From CALFUK01 sp964450495 (GTDB taxonomy: Bacteria; Bacteroidota; Bacteroidia; Chitinophagales; Saprospiraceae): a stretch of DNA of 64,000 bases. Positions within the stretch are counted from its first letter, which is position 1; the number at the start of each line of letters is the position of its first letter. Under the pieces are notes generated by a model that was not told the origin of the DNA, ran no database searches, and saw only the letters and a program-made list of their open reading frames with translations. A program made the position numbers and the translations under genes. Where the stretch lies: contig CAYVFU010000005.1 in NCBI GenBank assembly GCA_964450495.1, forward strand, positions 1 through 64,000, in the 5' to 3' direction. Of the stretch, positions 45,923-57,300 are shown piece after piece.

Positions 45923-48900
45923 ATGAGAGTGTACCAACTGTTTGGTTTAAAACCTAAAAAACTTACTGAAGCAAAGTCGCTTCTGCGTTTTGGTTGGATT
46001 GCCAATTGTCTTTTGGTCGTTCTTATGGCTTTAAGTACTATACAAGCGAATGCACAGGATTGTGGTAGTGAGGGCCTTGTCTGTAATACCAATCTTCAAA
46101 TAAGCCTTGATTCGGATTGTAGTTTAGGATTAGATATAGATCGCTTTATCGAAAATCCTTTAGAAGGCGTGTCCTATCAAATTGCCTTTTTCAATGAGCA
46201 TTCTAGACCTATTGATAGTATTACGAGTGAACATATCAATCAGCTAATAGAGTTTCAAGTCTCTTGTAGCGGTAATACATGTTGGGGAACAATAGCTTTA
46301 GAGGCTAATTCTCTGCCTAAATTTGATGCTCCTTGCCAGATCAAAGAAGGCCAACCCATTTCATTTAATTGCCAAACTTGGTGTGGCGCTGATATTCCCT
46401 CTGTCTTTCTTACAATAGAAGATATTCAATCCGCAATCACGGATATGTGTGTGCCACTAGTAACCCTTGGTGATATATCAGAAAAAATTATTAGAGAAGG
46501 TGACATCTGTGATCCTAATGGACAAGTTGTCACTATAGTACACGAAGCAAAAGTCTCAACCCATGGTAGAATCGAAGTAGTAGAAATTTTAAGACAATCT
46601 GTTAGACAAAACAAAATATCTATCGATTCGACTGCTGCTAATTTGGCTACCATTCTTTTTCCTCCTACGCAGTTTCTAAATTGTGAAGATGGATTTTCAC
46701 CAGAAGCAATAGCAGATTCAACAGGCGCGGTTGAGAATGCATATCCAGTATATTTGGACGAACACAATCTTGTTCCTGATTCAATGTTTAGATGCGATAC
46801 CTTTGTACTGGAGAATATCATTGGATTAAGAGATACCGTGTTGCCTACTGACACCATTAATGGTAATGTGATATGGGAATTGCTTACAGTTATTGATAAA
46901 GAATTTGAAGATTCTATCAGTTGTGCCAGACAACCCATTTTGAATCCTGACAGTACGGTTGTGTTGATTCCCAATAAAATACCTTTAGACAGTCGGACAT
47001 GTAATTTGATTGCAGGCTTTTCCGATGTGTCTTTTGATGCATGTGCTAATGGGCAGAAAATAGTCAGAAACTGGTCCATAATTGATTGGTGTGATTCATC
47101 CTTAGAAATTAAAGGTTCACAAATCATAGAAGTTTCTGATCAAGAAGCTCCTGTTATTTTGGAAGAAATTACAGAATTTGATGTGTATCTAGAACCTTGG
47201 TCCTGCCAAGCCATCGCTACACTGCCATCCATATTAGCCGAAGACAATTGTGGTGAAGTCAATGTCAGTTGGTACACAGAAGAAGGGGCAATAGATGGCA
47301 ACCAAATCTCAGATATTTGGTACGATAATTCTCCTGTAGAATTAACCTTGGCCGTATTTGATGACTGCCAAAATATGGAAAGCAGAACCATTTATATAAA
47401 CGTAATAGACGATACACCACCAGTCGCTATTTGTAATACCTCCGTACAAGTGGCATTGACTGCCTCTAGTGTCGAATTTGATAATGGTACAGCAAAATTA
47501 TTTGCTAAGGATTTTGATGAAGGCAGTAGTGATCCTCAATGCGGTAAAGTTGAATTTTTCGTTGTTAGAAGAGAAGACTGGCAGAACCCTATTGTAAATT
47601 GTAGCGGAGAATTTATAGGTTATGCGCCGACATCTTGTTACGCTCAGACTGAGTTGGTTGATTTAGGGGATACTAAGTCTAAGCAGTGCGAATTCAACGG
47701 TGAAAATCTTGGAACAGTCGTGACAAAACCTGCAGAGTTTGTGAAATTTTGTTGTGAAGATGTTGGCAAACTGATAGATGTCTTTTTTATAGTACAAGAT
47801 GAAGCTGGTAATACAAATGAATGTTTGGTTCAGGTTTTAGTGTCTAATGAGAATGGTCCACAACTTGTTTGTGAAGATGCAGTCATTACATGCGAAGATG
47901 ATTTGCATCTTGTCCCATTACCTACAGTAATTGATGGTTCCATTTGTCCTGCTTCTTATCTTCCTTTCCAATTAGCAGACGAGATTGTGGACAGAGCAAA
48001 TTGTGATTCTATAAAAGTAACAAGACAATGGTTTATTGATACAGATAACGATGGAGTCTTTAGTGGAGGTGATCCGCATTGTGCACAAAATATTTATATA
48101 ACGGGAGCAAGAGATTTTGATGATGTCCAGTTGGTATGCTCTGATATAGAATTGCCATGTACGACAACACTCGATGATTTACCTAAACCCTCTATTGATG
48201 GAAATAATTTTTGTATTTGCGATGAAGACCTTATAAGGATTTCTGAAAGTACATTAAGCAATAATCTGTGTACTCAGGATACATTATATGTAAATTGGTT
48301 TTTTGATGCGAATGATGATGGCCTTTTCGATCCATTCGAATCCACATGTATGCAAGCGATTGCATTGACCACGGATGCTTCCATGTTCACAATCCTTTGC
48401 GAGCCTGTGACAATCTCTTGTAATGAATCGATCGCTGAGGTAACAAGGCCAACAGTAGAAGGCACACCTGATGCTTGCTTATGCCCAGAAGAATTTCTGA
48501 AAGTTGACTCTGTAGAGGAGTTTCGTAACGATTGCGAACAAGAATCCGTGCAACGTTCTTGGTATATAGATGTCAATCAAAACAATCAAAGGGATGAAAA
48601 TGAGGACTCTTGTATTCAGGAGATTTTTATAAACTACACTGATGTGGATTTTTCACTGTCATGCAATGATGTCGAATTGCAATGTGGTCAAGATTTGAAT
48701 TCTGCTGTAGAATTACCTCAAATTATTCAAAATGGCGGATGCTCTTGTGATGCACAGCCTGCTTTAATTTTAATTGGAGAACAAACAGACTTAAATGTAT
48801 GTGGAGTTGACCGTATAACGAGGAGTTATTATTTAGATCTTAATGGTAATCAAATGGTTGATGTAGATGAACCGCAGTGTGATCAAGCCATTACGATAAA

Positions 48901-51900
48901 TAACATGCAACAGCCAATAACGATTAGTTGTGATAATGCGACTATAGATTGTTTTGATCAATTGGACGGATTATTTATTCCAACCATTGAAAATCAAAAT
49001 ACTTGTGGCTGTACTTCTCCACAATTAGAACTAAGAAATACAATAAATCTCGATGGTGTTTGTCTTGGTGATATCATTACTAGAGAGTGGTTTGTTGACC
49101 TTGACGGGAATAGACAATTTGATCAAGGAGAACCTGCTTGTATCCAAGAACTCACCGTTCAAGTAGAAGGTGACAATCCTAGCGCTGACCAATCCATGGT
49201 GTTCAATTGTGGACCAGCGATTTCAGTGTCGTGTACAGATAATTTAAATGCGATAGCTGCACCGTCTTTAATGGTGTCTGATGGATTTTGCGATTGTAGT
49301 GATGTCGATATTATTTTGTCAGCTACTTCTGAATCAACAGAGGGAATATGTGTCGGTGACACCATTGTTAGAATGTTTTTTGCAGATTCTAATAGCAATG
49401 GTACTTTGGATAATGCCGAACCAACTTGTGAGCAAGTATTAGTAATTGTAGGGTCACAATTAACGGATATAGTATGTCAAGATCAGACCATAAATTGTAC
49501 CACTAGTCTTGCGCAAATTCAAGCGCCAACTGTTCAGACTACTGGTTTTTGTGCTTGCGATGATTTACAACCCCAATTGATAGCTTCAGATGATACAGAC
49601 AATCTCTGTTTTGGTGATCAGTTTACAAGAACATATTTTATTGATGTAGATGGTGATGATTTTGCTGACGAAGATGAGCCAACCTGTATCCAAACCATAT
49701 CGATCAACACTCAAAACATTATGGTTGATTTTGAAGATTGTGATACGCTTACTCTCAGCTGTGATCAGAATATCAACAATTTTCCGCCTACTGTAAATGC
49801 ACAACAAGGTATTTGTGCTTGTAATAGGGACTTTGATTTAACGCTTAGTGGTGGCAATCTAGAAGAAAATATTTGTCCTGGAGAGACGATGATTAGAGAG
49901 TGGTTTATCGATTTAGATAATGATGGAATTCAATCTAATGACGAACCAGCATGCGCACAAGTAATTATTGCAGCCGATTTTGAAGTGATGAGTTTAGTAT
50001 GTGAATCATCAACGGTGAGTTGTCTAGAAAGGAATGCACCTTTAAATCCACCTGTAATAGAAAATATGGAGATGTGTGATTGTGATGATATTGATATTAT
50101 ATTGTCTGTGGAATTTGGAGCTGACGACAGATGTCCAGGAGATACCTTATTTCGAGAATGGTTTGCAGATTTGAATGCTAACTCCTTGATTGATTCTGAT
50201 GAACCAACCTGTCTTCAAGAAATTATCCTTGTTGATGATAACCCTGTAGTTAGCTTTGATTGCTCACCTATCAGAGTTTCCTGTTTTAGTGAAATTGATA
50301 GCTTATTACCACCTCAGATAAATGTAGATAACAGCTGTGGTTGTTCAACTTTTGAAGCAGAATTATTGAGTGATGGTTTACTCGATTCTTTATGTGCAGG
50401 TGATACGACCTCAAGAATGTGGTATATAGATATTGATGGTAATGATTTCGCTGACGAAGATGAACCGTTCTGTCTTCAAGAGATAGTTGTAACATCACGA
50501 CAACCAGCGACTGTTGAAAATTTTGAACTTGATACAGTAGTCATAAATTGTCAAACAGATATTGACTCTCTTGTACCTAATGCAATGTTAACATTGGGTT
50601 TTTGTGATTGCAACGCAATTACAAATTTAGTTCTACTAGATACAATGGACATAGAGTTTTGTGTCAACGACACATTTAGTAGAGAATGGATAATTGATTT
50701 GAATAATAATGGAGTTAGAGATCCTTTAGAACGAACGATCACTGAAGTACTTAGGGTAGAAGCATCTGACTCATCATTTGCAGTCAACTGTGAAGATCAA
50801 TTTTCTGACTGTTTAGTAGAAGAGGTCCCAGCATTAGTACCTAGCATTACTGCAGAAGATGGGTGTGTTTGCCCAGATATTCAACCTTTAATTCTCCGCC
50901 AGTTTGGTGCAGAGGACAGATGTGTTGGAGATACCTTATTTAGAGAATGGTACGCTGATATAAACGCGAATAGTAATTTTGATAATGGAGAGCCAACTTG
51001 TGTTCAGAATGTCATATTGATGGACGAATCTTCAACCTTGACATTAGATTGTCCACAAGTGAGCATTACCTGTGATACACAAGCTGACTCTATACCTCTA
51101 CCGACAATCCTATCAGAAAGTGCATGTGGATGTATGAATAATGTGTTGACTTTATTAAGGGATGGCTCTATCGGTGGCATCTGCTTTGGGGAATCTTTTA
51201 CAAGAGAGTATTATTTGGATATGAACAGTGACGGTGTTCCGCAAGATGATGAAGCATTTTGCAGGCAGATTATATCTGTGGATGGAGCTGTGGATGATAT
51301 GACATTTAATTGCGAACCACAAATGATTCAATGTACCGATACGTTATCTCAAATAGCGCCACCAGAGATTAACGCGATTGGTATTTGTACATGTAATCAA
51401 TTTAATTTGTCTATTGCAGAAGTAAGTATACCTGCCAGCATTTGCGAGGGAGACACTATTATCCAAAGATGGTTTGCTGACACAAATCCAAATAACCAGT
51501 TTGACACTTTAGATATCTTTTGTGATCAGATATTGATATTGGAAGAGCCAGAAGAGTTTATATTCAATTGTGATACAGTTTCAGTCACATGTGATCAAGA
51601 TTTATCCTTGTTAGTCCCTCCGACATTCACAGCACCAGGATTATGTAATTGTAGTGATTTGTCAGTATTACTAGCAGATATTTCTGATGTCCCAGATATG
51701 ACCTGCATTGGGGACGAAATAATTAGAACATGGTATATAGATGAAAATGAAGACGGGAGTTTTCAAGATGAAGAAACGACATGTGAGCAAGTACTCATGT
51801 ACATTGGTGATGAGCAGTCATTTAGTATAAGCTGTGATACGTTTTTTGTGGATTGCACTGACAGTATTGCTATGATAGACCTGCCAACTCTTATGCCTCT

Positions 51901-54115
51901 AAGCGACTGTGTTTGTGATTCTATTGATTTAATCATGTTAGATGATGAAGACTTAAATCTTTGCCCTTTAGACACAACATTTAGATTGTTCTTTGGAGAT
52001 GTCAACAATGATGGATTACTTTCTGAAGGGGAGCCAAACTGTTCGCAAGTGATCATTGTCAACGATACAGCAGATAAATTTGATCCTTTGACAATTAAGT
52101 GGCCTGCGTCTTTTATAGGTGAATCCGATAATGGAGTACTATTGACATGCAGTAACGATACAGTTTTTGCAAATCGTGAAATGATCATAGGGAACGATCC
52201 GATGAGTTGTATGCCAGCAGATTTTACACCTCGACCATTTTGGTGTGAAAGCGATTGCGACTTAGTGACATTCTCAGTTCAGAGCGATACGATTATGAAC
52301 ATAGCTTCGTGTCCTTCAATAACGAATACATTCACTATAATCGATTGGTGTACATTCGATAGTGAAGTAACTGACAGCACAGAAGTTGATTCTGATAGCT
52401 TTGAATTGGTCATGGATTTAGCACAAGAAGATTGTGGCTTGTGTCCTACTATCCCAGATACATTGTATACAAGATATGCGCAAGTAGATGTTGATGGATT
52501 TTATCAATATACGCAAGAGATAAATATTGTTGATAACGAACCACCTGTGGTATCAATTATGCAAGACACTATCATTGTCAATGTAACTCCAAATGACACG
52601 ACTAACATTTGTACAGGTTCGATTGACGTCACAGCTAATGCAGTGGATATGTGTGAAGGTGCAGAAAGTGACCCCGAATCTATTCAATGGACCATTCGTG
52701 TCGTAGATGAAAATAGAGCACCTGTGATTTCTGAATCCGGTGATGCGATTGAAATTAGAGCAGGAGCTATGGCATCAATCAATAGTAGAGAGGGAATGCC
52801 TGGAGATACCTTTAGTATCGTTTGGACAGTAAGAGATGCTTGTAACTCAGCCAGCATTACCGAGACAAAAGTAATTTTTGTCGATTCCTTGGCTCAATGC
52901 GATACCACTACCATGGACAATGGTCTGATTGGTGGAGTTGTTCATACGGAACTAGGAGAGTCTCTACAAGGAGCCTCTATTACCTTAAATGGAAATGAAA
53001 TGGAAACTGCAAAAATAGAGACTACCTCACTTGCTGGTAGATATATGTTTCACAATAACAATATGGCTTCAGATTATGCAGTTTCTGTAGCTAAAGAGGA
53101 CGCACATGCCAAAGGTATTTCTACAGCAGATGTGATTACTATTCACAATCACATTACTAAGGAAGATCTGCTCGATTCGCCATATAAATTAATTGCTGCA
53201 GATGTGACAAACGATACTAAAGTCAACATTGATGATATAGTAGAATTGAAACAATTGATTTTAGGAACAAAACAGACATTTGTCAATAACGATGCTTGGA
53301 GATTTATAAGTGACCACAGTCAATTCTTTGATACAACTAACCCTTGGCCATTTGTAGAAACAATGGAAATTAGAGACTTTAATGCAAGTATGATGGATGC
53401 CAATTTTACTGCCGTTAAAATTGGTGATGTTACTGACGATGTGATGAATACTACTGAAGCAAGACAGCATCAAGAAATTACGCTATTCATTATTGATAAG
53501 GCTGTGATAAAAGAAGAACCATTTTCTGCAGATGTTATTATGAGCTCTACCAAAGAAATCGTTGGATTACAAGGAACAATCTCGACTTTAGACTTGGTGG
53601 ATTTAAATATCTCAAGTGAAAAAATAGACATAGATAAATCAGATTATAACTACACTTCAAATACCTTTAGCTATAGCTTTCATAAAATCCAAAATAAGAA
53701 AACGGATCTCCTGTTTACACTTACAGGAATGCCAGTAAAAGAAGGTTTTTTATCTGACTTTTTAACATTCAATAACTTGGTAACAAGAACTGAAGTTTAT
53801 GGAGTCGATGGGGTTATTTACAATGTGAATATTGAGTTTGTAACCGAAAAACCTTCTTTTAGTGCTGGTAATTACACCCCTAATCCATTTACGGAAATAA
53901 GTACAATAGACATAGAGTTGCCATCTCAAGGTAAATTGAATTACTCAATATACTCAGCAACTGGAAGATTGGTAAAGCAAGATGAGATATACTTGCAAGC
54001 GGGTAAGCAGCAGCTATCAATAGCCAATAAAGACCTTACAGGTAATGGCCTCTACACAGTTGTATTCGAACACAAAGGATCTAGGCTAGCAAAAAGGGTA
54101 GTGCTGATTGATTAA
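45923..54115 (+). CDS. giant T9SS-secreted protein with 16 Cys-rich calcium-loop-like repeats
   Basis: A 2730-residue secreted protein. The ATG at 45923 is preferred to a TTG six codons upstream. After a long N-terminal region and signal helix (WIANCLLVVLMALSTIQANAQ), residues 20-640 form a head with HYR-like beta domains (DDCQNMESRTIYINVIDDTPP). From residue 647 there are 16 tandem modules of about 86 residues, each with five or six Cys and a loop such as DLDNDGIQSNDEP or DVNNDGLLSEGEP that resembles EF-hand or dockerin calcium loops. Then come more HYR-like segments, a regulatory-like beta domain, a dockerin-like segment (AADVTNDTKVNIDDIVELKQLIL) and a T9SS-type sorting domain (NYTPNPFTEISTIDIELPS to the end). 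Confidence 0.9.
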   Translation: MRVYQLFGLKPKKLTEAKSLLRFGWIANCLLVVLMALSTIQANAQDCGSEGLVCNTNLQISLDSDCSLGLDIDRFIENPLEGVSYQIAFFNEHSRPIDSITSEHINQLIEFQVSCSGNTCWGTIALEANSLPKFDAPCQIKEGQPISFNCQTWCGADIPSVFLTIEDIQSAITDMCVPLVTLGDISEKIIREGDICDPNGQVVTIVHEAKVSTHGRIEVVEILRQSVRQNKISIDSTAANLATILFPPTQFLNCEDGFSPEAIADSTGAVENAYPVYLDEHNLVPDSMFRCDTFVLENIIGLRDTVLPTDTINGNVIWELLTVIDKEFEDSISCARQPILNPDSTVVLIPNKIPLDSRTCNLIAGFSDVSFDACANGQKIVRNWSIIDWCDSSLEIKGSQIIEVSDQEAPVILEEITEFDVYLEPWSCQAIATLPSILAEDNCGEVNVSWYTEEGAIDGNQISDIWYDNSPVELTLAVFDDCQNMESRTIYINVIDDTPPVAICNTSVQVALTASSVEFDNGTAKLFAKDFDEGSSDPQCGKVEFFVVRREDWQNPIVNCSGEFIGYAPTSCYAQTELVDLGDTKSKQCEFNGENLGTVVTKPAEFVKFCCEDVGKLIDVFFIVQDEAGNTNECLVQVLVSNENGPQLVCEDAVITCEDDLHLVPLPTVIDGSICPASYLPFQLADEIVDRANCDSIKVTRQWFIDTDNDGVFSGGDPHCAQNIYITGARDFDDVQLVCSDIELPCTTTLDDLPKPSIDGNNFCICDEDLIRISESTLSNNLCTQDTLYVNWFFDANDDGLFDPFESTCMQAIALTTDASMFTILCEPVTISCNESIAEVTRPTVEGTPDACLCPEEFLKVDSVEEFRNDCEQESVQRSWYIDVNQNNQRDENEDSCIQEIFINYTDVDFSLSCNDVELQCGQDLNSAVELPQIIQNGGCSCDAQPALILIGEQTDLNVCGVDRITRSYYLDLNGNQMVDVDEPQCDQAITINNMQQPITISCDNATIDCFDQLDGLFIPTIENQNTCGCTSPQLELRNTINLDGVCLGDIITREWFVDLDGNRQFDQGEPACIQELTVQVEGDNPSADQSMVFNCGPAISVSCTDNLNAIAAPSLMVSDGFCDCSDVDIILSATSESTEGICVGDTIVRMFFADSNSNGTLDNAEPTCEQVLVIVGSQLTDIVCQDQTINCTTSLAQIQAPTVQTTGFCACDDLQPQLIASDDTDNLCFGDQFTRTYFIDVDGDDFADEDEPTCIQTISINTQNIMVDFEDCDTLTLSCDQNINNFPPTVNAQQGICACNRDFDLTLSGGNLEENICPGETMIREWFIDLDNDGIQSNDEPACAQVIIAADFEVMSLVCESSTVSCLERNAPLNPPVIENMEMCDCDDIDIILSVEFGADDRCPGDTLFREWFADLNANSLIDSDEPTCLQEIILVDDNPVVSFDCSPIRVSCFSEIDSLLPPQINVDNSCGCSTFEAELLSDGLLDSLCAGDTTSRMWYIDIDGNDFADEDEPFCLQEIVVTSRQPATVENFELDTVVINCQTDIDSLVPNAMLTLGFCDCNAITNLVLLDTMDIEFCVNDTFSREWIIDLNNNGVRDPLERTITEVLRVEASDSSFAVNCEDQFSDCLVEEVPALVPSITAEDGCVCPDIQPLILRQFGAEDRCVGDTLFREWYADINANSNFDNGEPTCVQNVILMDESSTLTLDCPQVSITCDTQADSIPLPTILSESACGCMNNVLTLLRDGSIGGICFGESFTREYYLDMNSDGVPQDDEAFCRQIISVDGAVDDMTFNCEPQMIQCTDTLSQIAPPEINAIGICTCNQFNLSIAEVSIPASICEGDTIIQRWFADTNPNNQFDTLDIFCDQILILEEPEEFIFNCDTVSVTCDQDLSLLVPPTFTAPGLCNCSDLSVLLADISDVPDMTCIGDEIIRTWYIDENEDGSFQDEETTCEQVLMYIGDEQSFSISCDTFFVDCTDSIAMIDLPTLMPLSDCVCDSIDLIMLDDEDLNLCPLDTTFRLFFGDVNNDGLLSEGEPNCSQVIIVNDTADKFDPLTIKWPASFIGESDNGVLLTCSNDTVFANREMIIGNDPMSCMPADFTPRPFWCESDCDLVTFSVQSDTIMNIASCPSITNTFTIIDWCTFDSEVTDSTEVDSDSFELVMDLAQEDCGLCPTIPDTLYTRYAQVDVDGFYQYTQEINIVDNEPPVVSIMQDTIIVNVTPNDTTNICTGSIDVTANAVDMCEGAESDPESIQWTIRVVDENRAPVISESGDAIEIRAGAMASINSREGMPGDTFSIVWTVRDACNSASITETKVIFVDSLAQCDTTTMDNGLIGGVVHTELGESLQGASITLNGNEMETAKIETTSLAGRYMFHNNNMASDYAVSVAKEDAHAKGISTADVITIHNHITKEDLLDSPYKLIAADVTNDTKVNIDDIVELKQLILGTKQTFVNNDAWRFISDHSQFFDTTNPWPFVETMEIRDFNASMMDANFTAVKIGDVTDDVMNTTEARQHQEITLFIIDKAVIKEEPFSADVIMSSTKEIVGLQGTISTLDLVDLNISSEKIDIDKSDYNYTSNTFSYSFHKIQNKKTDLLFTLTGMPVKEGFLSDFLTFNNLVTRTEVYGVDGVIYNVNIEFVTEKPSFSAGNYTPNPFTEISTIDIELPSQGKLNYSIYSATGRLVKQDEIYLQAGKQQLSIANKDLTGNGLYTVVFEHKGSRLAKRVVLID
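47861..52100 (+). repeat. 16 tandem Cys-rich modules (coding repeats)
   Basis: Sixteen in-frame repeats of about 255-290 bases. Shared pattern: C-x6-C near the start, then a Pro, CxC, C-x-GDT-x3-R-x-WF-x-D-x-N-x-[DN]-G-x3-[DE]-x2-EP-x-C-x-Q. Copies are well diverged at the DNA level, unlike the fresh duplication in the GGPF gene. A single related module is found in the neighbour gene at about 59180-59450. Confidence 0.9.
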
Positions 54116-54363
54116 TTGAGACAGCTTCCCATGTAGGTGAATTCTGTAATTCAACCAATGATATTAGGCCTGCAATGCCTGTTTATGGTACTTATTGCAA
54201 TTATATATATGTACTTTATATCTTCAATTTAAAGCCTCATTTCCTATATATTCTATAAATTGTGTTCAGGATTTCTTCGGATTTCCAGCATATAAACTCA
54301 ATTATACAAAACAACCATGGGGATGATATTAGCAGACAACTGTTGATAATTCTGCAATGGTTT

Positions 54364-57300
54364 ATGCAATGTAGAATGTGTGAAGGTCTGAAATATGGTG
54401 TCACTCGTATAGTGTTATCGCTGTCCTTAGCGGTAGTCTGCATATTCCAAACTGCTATTTATGCTCAATGCATCACAGAGAATACCTCCGAATGGACAAG
54501 TATTGGTAGCGATGCTTTCATAGCAGATATTGGTAATGATGTTTCTGTGCAATTATCAGTTACGACTCCTGGACTTTCTTCTGTGGAAAATGTTAGTACC
54601 ACTTCAGTATTAACAAGTACAAATCCAAACTGGTATAGTGAAAATGTTGCTGGTAATCCATCTCTGCAACTACGTTTGGTTTGGGACATCATAGCTGAGT
54701 CCCAGTTGGATGATATTGATAATCCAGCAGATGACAAGGAAACAGGTACAATCACAATTACCTTTTCTGAACCAGTCAATTGTCCGACAATCCATGTAGA
54801 CAGAATAGGAGGAGCAGGGTCTATTAACTCACCTGTCGGAATTTCAAATTCTGCAATATGGACAGTAACCACTCCGGGCATTACCCTGCAAAAACCAGCA
54901 GGTACAGGGACAGATGGCTTTGTTGTTACACCAACTTCTTTTTTCAAACAACCAGATTTACCAAATACCAATTCAACTGCTACTGGAGGATTAGCTTCAC
55001 AAACGGCAACGTCTGGCGCAGCAGCAGGCTCTGTAAAATTAATGTCTTCAATGCCTATTACTCAAGTGACTTTTGATTGGACAGGTGTAGGCGTAGAGGG
55101 TATTGGAGCAGATGAATTGGAAATTGCAATAACTGGCCAACCTGATTGTTTTCCACTCGCTATGCTTGATAAGTCAGTTGATGACATTCGGCCGATGACA
55201 GATGGTTCATTCGAAGTGGACTATGTCTATTCGATTGAGAATGATGGAGATACAACACTTACTACTATTTCTTTAATTGATGATATCTCTTTTAGACTTG
55301 GTTGTGCTTTTCAAACCATAAGTAATGGTCCTATTATAACAATGCAAAATAACTCAGGCTTAAGTATTCTCCCAACTGAAAATACGCTTTTTGATGGAAT
55401 AAGGCTCTCCAATTTCTTTATTGGCAATGATGGGGTTCTCCAAACAGGAGATAGAATCGAAATACGTTTAACAGTCTTGATAGACCCAAATTGCATTGGA
55501 GTTCCAACGCCTATTATAAACATTGCAAATCTAAATGGATTAGACCCATTTGGCACCACTATAGTAGCATCAGCTAGTGATACTTTATCTATTCCAAGAA
55601 TTAGTCTGTCAAAATCTGCAGACATTTCAGGGTTTTCCACACCAGTAATTCCAGGAGATGTAATTCAGTATTCATTTGAAATATGTAATACTGGAAACAG
55701 CGTATTACAAAACGTACAAATTAACGACCCTTTAATTGGACTCATTATTTCAAATCCTCCAAGCTCTGTAACAATCGGACCAGGTCAATGCAATACAAGT
55801 GGTTTTACCGCTGTTTACCCCATTCAAACGCAAGATTTAATTAGAGGATTTTTAGATAATCAGGCAACAGTAAGTGCCACTGCAGAAGATGGATCTGTTG
55901 TGACGGATTTGTCTGATGATCCATTTGATATGGAAAATCTAGATGGTAATGGTGATGGTGATCCGGATGACATCACTACTGTTTTATTTGATCCTTCGTC
56001 TTCCATCTCAATCATTAAAACTGCCGATTTAAGTTTATTACAAAACCCTACAACACGAGGGAATGAAATAATATATCAATTTGAAATTTGCAATACAGGT
56101 AGTTTACCCTTAGATAATGTACTTGTCACGGATCCATTAGTCACAGTGATAGGTTCTGCAATTTCACTGGAACCAGGCACTTGTAATTTGACAGGCTTTA
56201 CTGGATCATATGTCATTACTCAGCAAGATATAGACGGCGGATTGATTGCCAACACTGCTATAGTCAATGCACAATCTGTCACTGGAGAATTCGTGACGGA
56301 TAACTCTCATGTTGAAGTGTTTTTGGACATGGTACCTCAAGTTGAGCTTCGTAAAAGAGCCATTACAACTGGCGTCCAAAATCCGACAGCAGTCGGTGAT
56401 GAAATCACCTACGAATTTGAAATATGTAATACTGGTAATGTTGTTCTTTTTAATGTCTTGATTGAGGATCCATTGACAAATGTCACAGGGCTACCATTAA
56501 CCTTGGGAGTTGGTGCATGCAACAGCACAAGCTTTATAGAGAGTTACACGATCACTCAACAAGATTTGAATAATTTGTCGGTAACCAATTCAGCTACTGT
56601 TACCGCTACTAACAGTTCTGGCTTGATAATATCAGACCTGTCAGATGATCCTGACTCTAATTTACCTGGAGACAATGATCCTACAATTGTTCCTCTATTT
56701 GAATGTATGTTGTCAATAGGAGAGTTATCTGCTGTCTCTGATCAATGCATAATGCCAGGTCAAACAATTGCAATTAATACTACACAATTGACTCCAAATG
56801 AATTACCAGATGAGTTTGAGGTGTTGTATCTGTTGTCAATAGAAGAACAGCAACAACAAAAGATATTGGCCATTGGTCAAACACCAAATTTTCAAATTAC
56901 TGAAATCGGGAATTATTCGATCCATATTCTTCTGGCAGAAGTATCGAATCCAATGAGCAGCAGTTATCTTAATCCTTCTCTGATCATTCCGAGGGCAACA
57001 ACTCTTTCGGACTTGCAATCTATAATTGATCAAAATGCAATCTGTAGTTTGTTGGATTTAAATGGTGAAGAATTTTTAGTGTCAGAACAGCCTCGTGTTA
57101 TATTACTTCCTACGTTTATAGTGTGTAATAGTGATGAATTATTGATGCAGACTGTTGTGCGCTTTGATGAGTTGTTTACATCAAATCCATTAGCAGGAAT
57201 TTGGAGCGAGGATAGTCAAGATATCACAGTTACTGATTCATTTGACTTTGCTGGTTTTGAAGCTGGAGATTATGTGTTTAATTTTATATCTACATCAGCT

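Noticed and set aside
46426..47127. 233-codon minus-strand open frame
   Set aside because: It lies wholly inside the giant gene in antisense, with no family pattern or start context.
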